Under the pieces are notes generated by a model. The model saw only the letters and a program-made list of their open reading frames with translations. It was not told the origin of the DNA and made no database searches. 64,000 bases of DNA, from the NCBI GenBank assembly GCA_900469345.1, contig UBWZ01000002.1, forward strand, positions 348,849 to 412,848, in the 5' to 3' direction. The DNA comes from Hyphomicrobiales bacterium. Lineage in GTDB: Bacteria > Pseudomonadota > Alphaproteobacteria > Rhizobiales > Rhizobiaceae. Positions 46,605-55,950 of the stretch are shown piece by piece; position 1 is the first letter of the stretch, and the number at the start of each line of letters is the position of its first letter. A program made the translations under genes and the position numbers.

Positions 46605-47513
46605 ATGAATGATCTGAGCTGGGACATCTATCGCACCTTTCTGGCGGTGCTACGGGCCGGCTCGCTCTCCGCGGCCGGGCGGCAGCTGGGCCTGGCGCAG
46701 CCGACCGTCGGACGCCACGTCACAGCGCTCGAGGAAGCGATCGGCCACCCGCTGTTCACGCGCTCGCAGCAGGGCCTGCTGCCGACCGATGCAGCCCGTG
46801 CCCTGCAGCCTTATGCAGAACAGCTCGCCGCGACGACGGCCGCCATGCAGCGCATTGCCTCGGGGGATCTCGCAGCCGTATCCGGGACGGTCAGGATCGG
46901 CGCAAGCGATGTCATTGGGGTGGAAGTCCTGCCGCCGATCCTTGCCGCCCTTCAGGAGGCATACCCCGCGCTCGAACTGGAGCTGTCGCTATCCGACAAT
47001 CTGGAGGATCTGTTAAACCGGGAAGTCGATATCGCGGTGCGCATGGCGTCGCCGCAACAGGACGCGCTTGTCGTCCGGCGCATCGGCGCGCTTCCGCTCG
47101 GGCTCTATGCTCATCGCCGCTATCTGGAGATAAACGGGGTTCCGTCGTCACTTGCAGAGCTCAGCGATCACCGACTGATCGGCGTTGACCGCCAGACCGC
47201 TTTCGTGCGGGCCGCGGCATCGCGCATGAAGGCGCTGGCGCCGGACTTTCCAAGCCTGCAGGAGATCCGCTGGAGCTACCGGTCGGATAGCAATTTGGCG
47301 CAGCTCGCCGCCATCCGCGCCGGCTCCGGGATCGGCATCTGCCAGCTGGGGATTGCCAGACGGGACCCCGACCTCCGGCGCATCCTGCCGGACGCCTTCG
47401 AGTTTCCGCTCGAAACCTGGGTCGCCATGCACGAGGACCTTCGATCGTCCCCGCGCTGGCGCGTCACCTTCGATGCTCTGGTGACGGGTATGCTGGATTA
47501 CGCCCGGGCCTGA
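46605..47513 (+). CDS. LysR-family transcriptional regulator
   Basis: The 302-residue protein starts at ATG 46605 (MNDLSWDIYRTFLAV); the longer frame from 46548 lacks a site. The helix-turn-helix is VLRAGSLSAAGRQLGLAQPTVGRHVTALEEAIGHPLF. The effector domain has VDIAVRMASPQQDALVVRRIGALPLGLYAH, typical of the group regulating nearby divergent genes. No Shine-Dalgarno is seen; TATATATGG lies 15 bases upstream, so translation may be leaderless. The gene ends inside the 3' end of the convergent DUF2188 gene (16 bases overlap). Confidence 0.88.
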   Translation: MNDLSWDIYRTFLAVLRAGSLSAAGRQLGLAQPTVGRHVTALEEAIGHPLFTRSQQGLLPTDAARALQPYAEQLAATTAAMQRIASGDLAAVSGTVRIGASDVIGVEVLPPILAALQEAYPALELELSLSDNLEDLLNREVDIAVRMASPQQDALVVRRIGALPLGLYAHRRYLEINGVPSSLAELSDHRLIGVDRQTAFVRAAASRMKALAPDFPSLQEIRWSYRSDSNLAQLAAIRAGSGIGICQLGIARRDPDLRRILPDAFEFPLETWVAMHEDLRSSPRWRVTFDALVTGMLDYARA

Positions 47514-47782
47514 GGCGTGGGCTGCGCAGACGACGTGTCGTCTTCATCCACCACTTCAGCTTCCGGCCGATCGCCGCCGTCGCTGTATTCGGTATGCCAC
47601 TTGCCCTTGGCATCCTGCCAGCTGATCTCCTCGGGCTCGCCGCCGACCTGCTGCTCCGCAGCGACGATCCGCGCTGCACGCAGGGCGTCGTCATGGTTGG
47701 GGAACGTTTCGGAAAACACGTCTCCGAGGCGATAGGCCCAGCCGCCATCATGCGGCACGACTTTATAAACAACCTTGGTCAT
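47498..47782 (-). CDS. DUF2188 domain protein
   Basis: The 94-residue protein starts at ATG 47782 with a very good AAGGAGGG upstream; upstream in-frame residues are leader. The DUF2188 pattern is clear: VVYKVVPHDGGWAYRLGDVFSETFPNHDDALRAARIVAAEQQ and the EISWQDAKGKWHTEY end. The C-terminal tail is acidic and disordered. The domain has no established biochemical role; it is often found in stress-related small proteins. It overlaps the 3' end of the convergent LysR gene. Confidence 0.88.
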   Translation of the reverse strand: MTKVVYKVVPHDGGWAYRLGDVFSETFPNHDDALRAARIVAAEQQVGGEPEEISWQDAKGKWHTEYSDGGDRPEAEVVDEDDTSSAQPTPQARA

Positions 47783-47996
47783 AGTCCCTCCTTGTGTTTG
47801 CATGCCCGGCCCGTTTATCTCGGTAAACCGGCGGCAGTGGATGGAAACGCACCAGGGTTGCCGTAGGGTTCCAGGCTCTTCTGAAATAATGTCATCAATA
47901 TCATGGCGGCGCAAATCGATGCTCTGATCGACCTTGTCGCTTGATGCATCCATCCACCGCCTTAGATCACGCCCCAGTCATCCCGGAGAGCAGCAC

Positions 47997-49100
47997 GTGC
48001 GATTGTCGTCCTTGATCAAGCAGGAAGCCTTCCTGGTCGTCGCCCTTGCAACCACGGTTGCAGGCTATCTCTTCGAACATGCCATTCTCGAAGCCGGACG
48101 CACGGCGGCGGTTATCGCTGCGGTGGTCCTCATCGGCGTCATCGTCCTCTGCTCCACCCGCGTCGCCCATCACGCCGAAATCCTCGCGCACAAGGTCGGC
48201 GACCCCTACGGCACGATGATCCTGACCCTGTCTGCCGTGGCCGTCGAAGTGCTGATCCTGGCGATCATGATGAGCAGTGCGAGCTCGCCGACGCTCGTGC
48301 GCGACACGATCTATTCCGCCGTCATGCTCGACATCAACGGCATTATCGGGCTTGCGGCCCTGCTCGGCGGCCTGCGCCACGGCGAGCAGCCCTACAACGA
48401 CGATTCCAGCCGGACCTACAGCGTGATGATCCTGACGGCGATGGGCATTTCGATGATCGTGCCGGAGTTCGTCCCCGCCGAAACCTGGCACTGGTACTCC
48501 GCCTACACCATCCTCGCCATGATCGCGCTTTACGGCGTCTTCCTGAAGATGCAGGTCGGGCCGCACAGCTATTTCTTCAGCTACAGCTATCCGCGGATAA
48601 AGCAGGCCCCTGGCCAAACGCAGGCGCAGCCCGAGGCCGAGCCGGACTCGGCAAAAGTCTCCATCGCGGTCATTCTGGCCGGCGTCCTCATCATCGGCTT
48701 CCTCGCCGAATTCATGTCGGCCTTCCTCAATACCGGGCTCGAAGGCACCAATGCGCCGCCGGCGCTGATGGCCGTGGTGGTCGCCGCCATTTCGGCGGCG
48801 CCGGAAATCCTCACCGCCATGCGTGCGGCCCTTCGCAACCGCATGCAGTCGGTCGTCAACATCGCCATGGGTGCCTCGCTGTCGACGGTCATCCTCACCG
48901 TCCCGGTCATGGAAGGCATCGCGCTTTACACCGGTCAGCCGTTCATCATGGCGATGAGCCCGGTTCAGACCGTGATGGTGACGGTGACCCTGATCGCCGC
49001 CGCCATCAACCTCAATGACGGACAGACCAATGCCATCGAGGGGATGACGCATTTCGTTCTCTTCACGACCTTCGTGGTGCTGACGGCGATCGGACTGTAG
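47997..49100 (+). CDS. chaA: Ca2+(Na+,K+)/H+ antiporter, ChaA-like
   Basis: I choose GTG 47997 (367 residues, the length of E. coli ChaA) with GGAGAG upstream. Eleven hydrophobic segments are present. The two cation-exchanger repeats carry HKVGDPYGTMILTLSAVAVEVLILAIMM and AAPEILTAMRAALRNRMQSVVNIAMGASLSTVIL, the CaCA alpha motifs with the key Glu residues. A cytoplasmic loop between them is rich in Pro/Gln/Glu. It expels Ca2+ or Na+ in exchange for protons. Confidence 0.93.
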   Translation: MRLSSLIKQEAFLVVALATTVAGYLFEHAILEAGRTAAVIAAVVLIGVIVLCSTRVAHHAEILAHKVGDPYGTMILTLSAVAVEVLILAIMMSSASSPTLVRDTIYSAVMLDINGIIGLAALLGGLRHGEQPYNDDSSRTYSVMILTAMGISMIVPEFVPAETWHWYSAYTILAMIALYGVFLKMQVGPHSYFFSYSYPRIKQAPGQTQAQPEAEPDSAKVSIAVILAGVLIIGFLAEFMSAFLNTGLEGTNAPPALMAVVVAAISAAPEILTAMRAALRNRMQSVVNIAMGASLSTVILTVPVMEGIALYTGQPFIMAMSPVQTVMVTVTLIAAAINLNDGQTNAIEGMTHFVLFTTFVVLTAIGL

Positions 49101-49197
49101 ACCAGTCTTTCCAATAGCTTGTCGGCATTTCCGGACTCATCTTGCGAGCTCTTAGACCGCCTTGCTCCGCCGGCGGGATGAAGCGTCCGAACGGCGG

Positions 49198-49225
49198 CCG
49201 GCGGTTTGCGCGCGGCAACCGCCGG
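49198..49225. other. Hairpin downstream of chaA
   Basis: CCGGCGGTT and AACCGCCGG form a 9-base perfect stem with a 10-base loop, without T-run. It may protect or weakly terminate the chaA transcript. Confidence 0.45.
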
Positions 49226-49231
49226 ACGCTT

Positions 49232-49256
49232 GGAACAACGAAACTGCTCATGGGTT
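49232..49256 (+). promoter_or_regulatory. Candidate EcfG/RpoE2-type promoter of the DUF3597 gene
   Basis: GGAAC (49232-49236), 18 bases, TT (49255-49256) fits the published rhizobial general-stress sigma consensus. It is 37 bases upstream of the start codon. The motif is short, so chance matches are common. Confidence 0.35.
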
Positions 49257-49292
49257 TCCATCGCGTAAGAATAAACAAGCGAGGAAAGAGCC

Positions 49293-49808
49293 ATGGGTAT
49301 TTTCGACAAGATCAAGGACGCCATCTTCGGCCATGCCGCAAACGCGGCACCGATGAGCCCGACGCAGGCATCGCCGTCCCCGGCAACCCCGTCGGCCGGC
49401 CAGACTTCGACCGGCGCCCCGGCATCGACCGGCGCCCCAACATCGACCGGCGCAATGCCGGGCCAGACCGCATCCCCCGCCGCCCCGGCAACGCCGGCTC
49501 CTCCGACCCCGGTCTCCACGCCGTCGTCCGCGGGCTCGACCGCCTCGTCGCCCGTCGACATCGAGCCGATCCTTGACGCCGCCGTCAAGAAGAACGGCCA
49601 GCATCTCGACTGGCGCAAGTCGATCGTCGATTTGATGAAGGCGCTCGGCCTTGATTCCGGCCTCGAGGCCCGCAAGGAGCTTGCTCGCGAACTGCATTAC
49701 ACCGGCGACACCAGCGATTCCGCGACCATGAACATGTGGCTGCACAAGGCGCTGATGAAGAAGCTCGCCGAAAATGGCGGCAAGGTTCCGGCCGATCTCG
49801 CCGACTGA
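49293..49808 (+). CDS. DUF3597 domain protein
   Basis: The 171-residue protein starts at ATG 49293 with AGGAAAGAGCC upstream. The N-terminus MGIFDKIKDAIFGHA is followed by a Pro/Ala/Thr/Ser-rich disordered stretch with short repeats (STGAPASTGAPTSTGA). The C-terminal ~75 residues (VDIEPILDAAVKKNGQHLDWRKSIVDLMKALGLDS... MNMWLHKALMKKLAENGGKVP) are DUF3597, a helical domain resembling LysM-associated or peptidoglycan-linked domains in other proteins. The function is unknown. Confidence 0.9.
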   Translation: MGIFDKIKDAIFGHAANAAPMSPTQASPSPATPSAGQTSTGAPASTGAPTSTGAMPGQTASPAAPATPAPPTPVSTPSSAGSTASSPVDIEPILDAAVKKNGQHLDWRKSIVDLMKALGLDSGLEARKELARELHYTGDTSDSATMNMWLHKALMKKLAENGGKVPADLAD

Positions 49809-49830
49809 GCGCGACCAGCTGTCCGAGCGA

Positions 49831-49856
49831 AGGCCCGCCATCCCGGCGGGCCTTTT
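49831..49856 (+). terminator. Terminator of the DUF3597 gene
   Basis: AGGCCCGCC and GGCGGGCCT form a 9-base stem with a 5-base loop, followed by TTT. It lies 22 bases after the stop codon. Confidence 0.88.
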
Positions 49857-49996
49857 GCGTTTGGCGATAAAGTATTCTTGAACGCGGCGTGTAGGGTCGG
49901 TTGCCGCACCCGCACTAGATGAAGGTCATGGGCTGCCATGCCCGCCCTCGGCCACTGTCTGGTGTGCCGACCAACGCTTGTTTCGGAGAGCCTACG

Positions 49997-51262
49997 ATGA
50001 AGAGCCCCACCCTTCTCCTCACCGCCTCGCTTGCAGCGGCGTCATTCCTGTCCACCGGATCGGCCTTTGCCCAGATGCAGGGGCTGCCGCCGGCCACCGG
50101 TGCCGAAGGCGTTGCACCCGGCAAGGCGGCCGAAACCCAGATGCCGAACGCCCGCGACCAGAAGCCGGCCTTTGCCGGCCAGACGCGTGCGCCGCAGCCG
50201 TCCAGCATGCCGCAGATCGCAAAGCAGGTCGTGGCCGAAAACCTGCCGCATCTCTGGGCGATGGAATTCCTTCCCGACGGGCGCATGCTGGTGACCGCCA
50301 AGAAGGGCGCCATGCACATCATTGCCAAGGACGGCAAGCCGGGCGCCGCGATCGAAGGCGTGCCGGACGTTCTCTCGGGCGGCCAGGGTGGTCTCCTCGA
50401 CGTCGCCCTGGCGCCGGATTATCAGCAGAGCGGCATGATCTTCTTTTCGTTCTCGGAGCAGCGCGAGGACGGCAACGGAACTTCGGTTGCCTCCGCGGAG
50501 CTGGTGCCCGGTGACGACGGTGGCGGCAAGCTAGAAGACGTCAAGGTCATCTTCCGGCAGATGCCGAGCTATGACGGCAACAAGCACTTCGGATCCCGCC
50601 TGGTCTTCGGGCCGAACCACGAACTTTATGTGACCGTCGGCGAACGCTCGGACCCGGAACCGCGCGTCCAGGCGCAGGACTTGAAGAGCGGCCTCGGCAA
50701 GACCTTCCGCATCGACCGCGACGGCAAGCCCCTGCCCGATAACCCGTTCGTTTCCAGGGATGGCGCAAGGCCGGAAATCTGGTCTTACGGCCACCGGAAT
50801 CTGCAGGCTGCAGCGCTGGACGGACAGGGTCGCTTCTGGACGATCGAACATGGACCGCGTGGCGGCGACGAGCTCAACCGGCCGGAGGCCGGCAAGAACT
50901 ACGGCTGGCCCGAGGTCACCTACGGGATCGACTATTCCGGCCAGCCGATCGGCAAGGGCATCACCGCCATGAAGGAAACCGAACAGCCCGTGTATTTCTG
51001 GGATCCGGTGATCGCCCCGTCCGGCATGGCATTTTATGACGCCGACGCCATCCCCGAATGGAAGGGTTCGTTCCTGGTCGGCGGGCTCGTCAGCCAGGGT
51101 ATCGTCGTGCTGCACATGGACGGTGACCGGGTCGCGCACGAGGAGCGCATCCCGCTCGAAGCCCGCATCCGCGACGTCAAGGTCGGACCGGACGGCGCTG
51201 TCTATGCGGTCACCGAAAGCCGCGGCGGCTCGTCGACGATCATCCGCCTGACCAAAGCCTGA
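49997..51262 (+). CDS. PQQ-dependent aldose sugar dehydrogenase (soluble, periplasmic; YliI/Asd-like)
   Basis: The 421-residue protein starts at ATG 49997 with CGGAGAGCC upstream. A signal peptide ends SAFA (about 26 residues). A short Gln/Pro-rich linker follows, then the six-bladed GSDH propeller: LWAMEFLPDGRMLVTAKKGAMHII, GGQGGLLDVALAPDY, HFGSRLVFGPNHELYVTVGERSD, WSYGHRNLQAAALDGQGRFWTIEHGPRGGDELN. The GDELNRP and YGHRN segments bind Ca2+ and PQQ. It oxidises aldoses at C1 and passes electrons to the respiratory chain. Whether the organism makes PQQ cannot be seen here. Confidence 0.93.
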   Translation: MKSPTLLLTASLAAASFLSTGSAFAQMQGLPPATGAEGVAPGKAAETQMPNARDQKPAFAGQTRAPQPSSMPQIAKQVVAENLPHLWAMEFLPDGRMLVTAKKGAMHIIAKDGKPGAAIEGVPDVLSGGQGGLLDVALAPDYQQSGMIFFSFSEQREDGNGTSVASAELVPGDDGGGKLEDVKVIFRQMPSYDGNKHFGSRLVFGPNHELYVTVGERSDPEPRVQAQDLKSGLGKTFRIDRDGKPLPDNPFVSRDGARPEIWSYGHRNLQAAALDGQGRFWTIEHGPRGGDELNRPEAGKNYGWPEVTYGIDYSGQPIGKGITAMKETEQPVYFWDPVIAPSGMAFYDADAIPEWKGSFLVGGLVSQGIVVLHMDGDRVAHEERIPLEARIRDVKVGPDGAVYAVTESRGGSSTIIRLTKA

Positions 51263-51334
51263 TGAGATCGGGCGGGGATCCGGTTCGCGGTTCCTCGCCA
51301 CATGCGGCATGGTCGACGCTCGGCCGGAATGCAA

Positions 51335-51361
51335 GAAGGGCCCGCCGATGGCGAGCCCTTC
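51335..51361 (-). terminator. Terminator of the aspartate aminotransferase gene
   Basis: On the minus strand AAGGGC-T-CGCC and GGCG-G-GCCCTT form a 10-base stem with one mismatch and a 3-base loop, followed by TTCTTG. Confidence 0.7.
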
Positions 51362-51384
51362 ACGATTGCGATGAACCGCGGTTC

Positions 51385-52668
<1,284 letters not shown>

Positions 52669-52780
52669 TCAAGCGGAAAGCTTGAATGGCAGTCATCAAT
52701 ACTGCTGATCTGACCGGCCGGCTGGTCGCCGGCGCTTGCCATCCGGCTGTCACCCCTGCCCTGTATTATGCCGGCAACGG

Positions 52781-52797
52781 CCCCCTGTGAACGGGGG
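52781..52797 (+). promoter_or_regulatory. Hairpin covering the ribosome site of the small ORF
   Basis: CCCCC (52781-52785) and GGGGG (52793-52797) pair around a 7-base loop. The G-run is also the Shine-Dalgarno for the ORF at 52806, so the hairpin would hide it. Confidence 0.45.
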
Positions 52798-52805
52798 ATA
52801 CGAAT

Positions 52806-52916
52806 ATGACCACCTCCGCAAGTAAGAATTCCAACTATACTGGCCTCTCGGACAGGCCGAAAAATTCGGGACAGGGTGCCCCATTTTCGCCCGCATCAGA
52901 CGTCAAGCAACTGTAA
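52806..52916 (+). CDS. Possible small protein, 36 residues
   Basis: ATG 52806 has GGGGGA 7-8 bases upstream; the ORF ends at TAA 52914-52916. The protein is hydrophilic and Ser/Asn-rich (MTTSASKNSNYTGLSDRPKN...), without a membrane segment or cysteine. The evidence is the ribosome site, the hairpin over it and the position in front of cspA. It could equally be a chance ORF. Confidence 0.4.
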   Translation: MTTSASKNSNYTGLSDRPKNSGQGAPFSPASDVKQL

Positions 52917-53060
52917 TTGGAAATGATTTTCACCATTGCAGCCCAGGCGCCCAGCCGGGGTGCAAAAGCATGTCCAAACGTCAAAAAACTTTTTCTTGCC
53001 AATTTTCGATAAACACAGCACTCTGTGCATGTTCGGGCAATTTACGAGCATGGGAAGACC

Positions 53061-53066
53061 TATAAT
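53061..53066 (+). promoter_or_regulatory. cspA -10 element
   Basis: TATAAT is a perfect -10. The hexamer 17 bases upstream (CAATTT at 53038-53043) is a poor -35. The predicted leader of about 175 bases is long, as is usual for cold-shock genes. Confidence 0.5.
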
Positions 53067-53247
53067 GATGCGCTCCGAAGGCGCCAACACTTCGGGCGGT
53101 AGATCTGGGGGCGGATCTTGAAAACCAATCCTGCCAGTCTCCGCGGTAAACAGGGACCCTTTCTTAAAGCTGCCTGCCACCGCCCTATGGGCAACATCGT
53201 GATGCTGTCCGCCGCTGAACACGGACAGAAAGAAAAGGACCTGCTGC

Positions 53248-53463
53248 ATGGCCGAGACTGGCACTGTAAAATTCTTTAACACCGACAAGGGCTTCGGCTT
53301 CATTAAGCCAGATAATGGCGGCGCCGATATCTTCGTCCACATCTCTGCCGTACAGGCATCTGGCCTGTCCGGACTGACAGAAAATCAGAAGGTAAGCTTC
53401 GACACGGAACCCGATCGTCGTGGGAAAGGCCCCAAGGCTGTAAACCTGCAGATCGCTGGATAA
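53248..53463 (+). CDS. cspA: Cold-shock protein, CspA family
   Basis: The 71-residue protein is a single cold-shock domain: GTVKFFNTDKGFGFIKPDNGGADIFVHISAVQ contains the nucleic-acid-binding RNP1 (KGFGFI) and RNP2 (DIFVHI) motifs. It binds single-stranded RNA and DNA and melts RNA structure. The ATG at 53248 has AAGGACCTGCTGC upstream. It has its own strong terminator. Whether it is cold-induced depends on the long leader. Confidence 0.97.
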   Translation: MAETGTVKFFNTDKGFGFIKPDNGGADIFVHISAVQASGLSGLTENQKVSFDTEPDRRGKGPKAVNLQIAG

Positions 53464-53492
53464 GCCTCCAGGGCGTGTTCATCGAGTTGAGG

Positions 53493-53517
53493 CCCGGCAG
53501 GAATGCCGGGTTTTTTT
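53493..53517 (+). terminator. cspA terminator
   Basis: CCCGGCA and TGCCGGG form a 7-base stem with a GGAA loop, followed by seven Ts. Confidence 0.93.
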
Positions 53518-53529
53518 ATGTCGGTCCGG

Positions 53530-54177
53530 TCAGATGCCGACCAGGAAGGGATTGCTGCGGCGCTCGTCGCCGATCCGGCTCCCGGGACCATGTCCGCAGA
53601 TGAAGCCGACGTCGTCGCCGAGCGGCAGGACCTTGTCGCGGATCGAGGCAAGCAGCGTCGCGTGGTCGCCGCCGGGCAGATCGGTGCGGCCGATCGATCC
53701 GGCAAACAGCACGTCGCCCAGATGCGCGAAACCCTGCTGACGGTTGTAGAGGATCACGTGACCGGGGGAATGGCCGGGGCAGTGGAAGACCTCGAAGACA
53801 TGCTCTCCGAAACCGACCGTGTCTCCATCGTTGAGCCAGCGATCCGGCACGACATTGCGCACCGGCATGTTGACGCCGAAACGCTTTGCCTGGACTTCGA
53901 GCTGGTCGAGAAGAAAGCGGTCGGCCTCGTTTGGCCCGACCACGGGGATGCCAAGCGCTTCCCGGAGCTCGTCGGCGCCGCCGGCGTGGTCGATATGGCC
54001 GTGCGTCAGCCAGATCTCTGACAGGGTCAGTCCGTTGTCCTTGAGGATATCGAGGATGGCCGGCACATCGCCGCCCGGGTCGACGATCACGCCGCTCTTC
54101 GTCTCTTCATCGAACAGAACCGTGCAGTTCTGTTGAAACGGGGTAACTGGGATGATGCCGGATTGGATCTTGCCCAT
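53530..54177 (-). CDS. MBL-fold metallo-hydrolase (glyoxalase II-like)
   Basis: The 215-residue protein has the metallo-beta-lactamase metal motif THGHIDHAGG (HxHxDH), the later His in CPGHSPGHV, the Asp in LFAGSIGRTDLPGGD and the final His in ICGHGPGS. This is the short form often called GloB-like or YcbL-like, without the glyoxalase II C-terminal substrate domain. It probably hydrolyses thioesters or related substrates. The ATG at 54177 has CGAGGACCGA upstream. The end lies 13 bases after the cspA T-run. Confidence 0.9.
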   Translation of the reverse strand: MGKIQSGIIPVTPFQQNCTVLFDEETKSGVIVDPGGDVPAILDILKDNGLTLSEIWLTHGHIDHAGGADELREALGIPVVGPNEADRFLLDQLEVQAKRFGVNMPVRNVVPDRWLNDGDTVGFGEHVFEVFHCPGHSPGHVILYNRQQGFAHLGDVLFAGSIGRTDLPGGDHATLLASIRDKVLPLGDDVGFICGHGPGSRIGDERRSNPFLVGI

Positions 54178-54244
54178 TCGGTCCTCGGCTTAAATCTCGG
54201 ATAAGCCGGGTATAGCGACAAGGCTCAGCCTTGCCAGCAAAAAC

Positions 54245-54442
54245 TTACTCGACCGAGGCGATCGACTGGTAGCTGGTTTCAGCGGCGACCGGCGGAGCCA
54301 GCGAAACGGTGGCAAGCAGGAAAACCGAGACGGCGACCTTGAGCGCGATGACGGTGACGAAGACGGGACGCAGCGGATGTGCGGGTGCCTGGGCTGCGTC
54401 AAGCTCGATGGCTGGGATGGCTTGGTATGTATGCGCGATCAT
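54245..54442 (-). CDS. Small single-pass membrane protein of unknown function
   Basis: The 65-residue protein starts at ATG 54442 with GGAGATACCACG upstream. The N-terminal ~25 residues are polar, followed by one hydrophobic segment (VFVTVIALKVAVSVFLLATVSLA) and a short tail. It could be a membrane-anchored peptide or a secreted one cut after PVAA. The overlapping frame at 54190-54402 reads Arg/Ser-rich and is the shadow. Family not recognised. Confidence 0.65.
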   Translation of the reverse strand: MIAHTYQAIPAIELDAAQAPAHPLRPVFVTVIALKVAVSVFLLATVSLAPPVAAETSYQSIASVE

Positions 54443-54716
54443 CGTGGTATCTCCGTCTCTCTGGCCACGATAATGGGCGGATTGGTCAAAGGTTCCGCCC
54501 GTCTTCTACCAGAGCGCGCAGTTGGACCTTTGGCGGATTCACGCTTTGATACAGGTTGCAGCACGGCGTTATCCCCACTCACCGCTTTCCACAAATGCTG
54601 TTGATTGTTCAACCGGTTCGCGCTTTATCAGCATCTTCGCGCTAAGCTTGGAACAGGGTGTTCCGGGCCTGCAATGAGAGGACGCTGTATTGTCGCCTGC
54701 ATCGACGGGGAAAGCG

Positions 54717-55220
54717 ATGAAGAAAGTCCATCCGCTCATGCCGGCGGTTGACGAAGCACAGATCGATTTCGAAACGATCGAACTGCTGTTCTTCGCGTAC
54801 CGGGATTTCGTGTCCGATCCGGATGCCATCCTCGCCGGGATCGACATGGGCCGGGCCCATCACCGCGTTGTCTACTTCGTCTGCCGCCAGCCCGGCATGA
54901 TGGTGACCGACCTCCTGGAGACGCTGCAGATCACCAAGCAGAGCCTTGCCCGCGTGCTGAAGCAGCTGATCGACATGGGCTACATCCGCCAGATGGCGGG
55001 CGCCAAGGATCGCCGGCAGCGGCGGCTCTACCCTACCCTGGCCGGCCGCGAGCTGGCGCTTGCCCTGTCCGAGCCGCAATCGCGCCGTATCGCTCGCGCG
55101 ATGGAGGGTTTCACGCCCGAGATGCGCCAGACGATCAAGCAGTTCCTCCTGCAGATGCGGGGCCGCGACAAGGCCATCGTGAATGCCGGACGTGAGTTGG
55201 ACGACAGCGGGGACCTATGA
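54717..55220 (+). CDS. petP: MarR-family regulator (PetP-like)
   Basis: I choose ATG 54717 (167 residues) with CGGGGAAAGCG upstream; TTG 54690 is the alternative. The winged helix-turn-helix (VTDLLETLQITKQSLARVLKQLIDMGYIRQMAGAKDRRQRRLYPT) is of MarR type. It is followed at one base by an OmpR-type response regulator and then a kinase. The pair resembles petP-petR of Rhodobacter capsulatus, where both are needed for cytochrome bc1 expression; the same pair occurs in rhizobia. The signal is unknown. Confidence 0.85.
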   Translation: MKKVHPLMPAVDEAQIDFETIELLFFAYRDFVSDPDAILAGIDMGRAHHRVVYFVCRQPGMMVTDLLETLQITKQSLARVLKQLIDMGYIRQMAGAKDRRQRRLYPTLAGRELALALSEPQSRRIARAMEGFTPEMRQTIKQFLLQMRGRDKAIVNAGRELDDSGDL

Positions 55221-55221
55221 C

Positions 55222-55923
55222 ATGACGACTTCCGAGCCTCCGACCGACGACGCACCCCACCTTCTGGTGGTCGACGACGACACGCGCATCCGCGATCTCC
55301 TGAACCGCTACCTGATGGAACAGGGTTTTCGCATCACGGTTGCCGGCGATGCCGCCGAGGCGCGCCGCAAGCTGGAAGGCATCCAGTTCGACCTGATCAT
55401 CCTCGACGTGATGATGCCGGGCGAATCCGGGATCTCGCTTACTCAGTCGCTCTACCAGAACAAGACGACGCCGGTGATCCTGCTGACGGCCCGGGCCGAG
55501 GCGGAATCCCGCATCGCCGGCCTCGAGGCCGGCGCCGACGACTACCTTTCCAAGCCGTTCGACCCGCGCGAACTGGTGCTGCGCATCAACAACATCCTGC
55601 GCCGCAGCACCTCGCCGGACACGCCGAAGATCGAGCAGATCATGTTCGGACCCTTCACCTTCTCGATCCCGCGCAAGGAATTGCGCAAGGCCGCCGAAAC
55701 CATCCGCCTCACCGACCGCGAACAGGAGATCATGCTGCTGTTCGCCCTGCGGGCCGGCGACACGATCCCGCGCCACGAACTGATCGGCGACGATGCGGAA
55801 GTGGGCGAGCGAACGATCGACGTGCAGATCAACCGGCTTCGGCGTAAGATAGAGGAAGATCCCGCCAATCCGGTCTATCTTCAGACCGTGCGGGGCATAG
55901 GATACCGCCTGAGCATCGACTGA
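55222..55923 (+). CDS. petR: OmpR-family response regulator (PetR-like)
   Basis: The 233-residue protein starts at ATG 55222, one base after the MarR stop. The receiver domain has the acidic pair VVDDDT, phospho-acceptor Asp62 in LIILDVMMPG and the Lys in LSKPFDPREL. The winged-helix output domain ends with DVQINRLRRKIEEDPANPVYLQTVRGIGYRL, typical of OmpR. It acts with the kinase encoded 27 bases downstream. Confidence 0.93.
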   Translation: MTTSEPPTDDAPHLLVVDDDTRIRDLLNRYLMEQGFRITVAGDAAEARRKLEGIQFDLIILDVMMPGESGISLTQSLYQNKTTPVILLTARAEAESRIAGLEAGADDYLSKPFDPRELVLRINNILRRSTSPDTPKIEQIMFGPFTFSIPRKELRKAAETIRLTDREQEIMLLFALRAGDTIPRHELIGDDAEVGERTIDVQINRLRRKIEEDPANPVYLQTVRGIGYRLSID

Positions 55924-55950
55924 TCGGGCGCGTCGGGAGCAGGCGGCAGG

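Noticed and set aside
47846..47872. EcfG-type promoter before the DUF2188 gene
   Set aside because: GGAAC and CGTT are present on the minus strand but 18 bases apart, one to two more than the usual 16-17.
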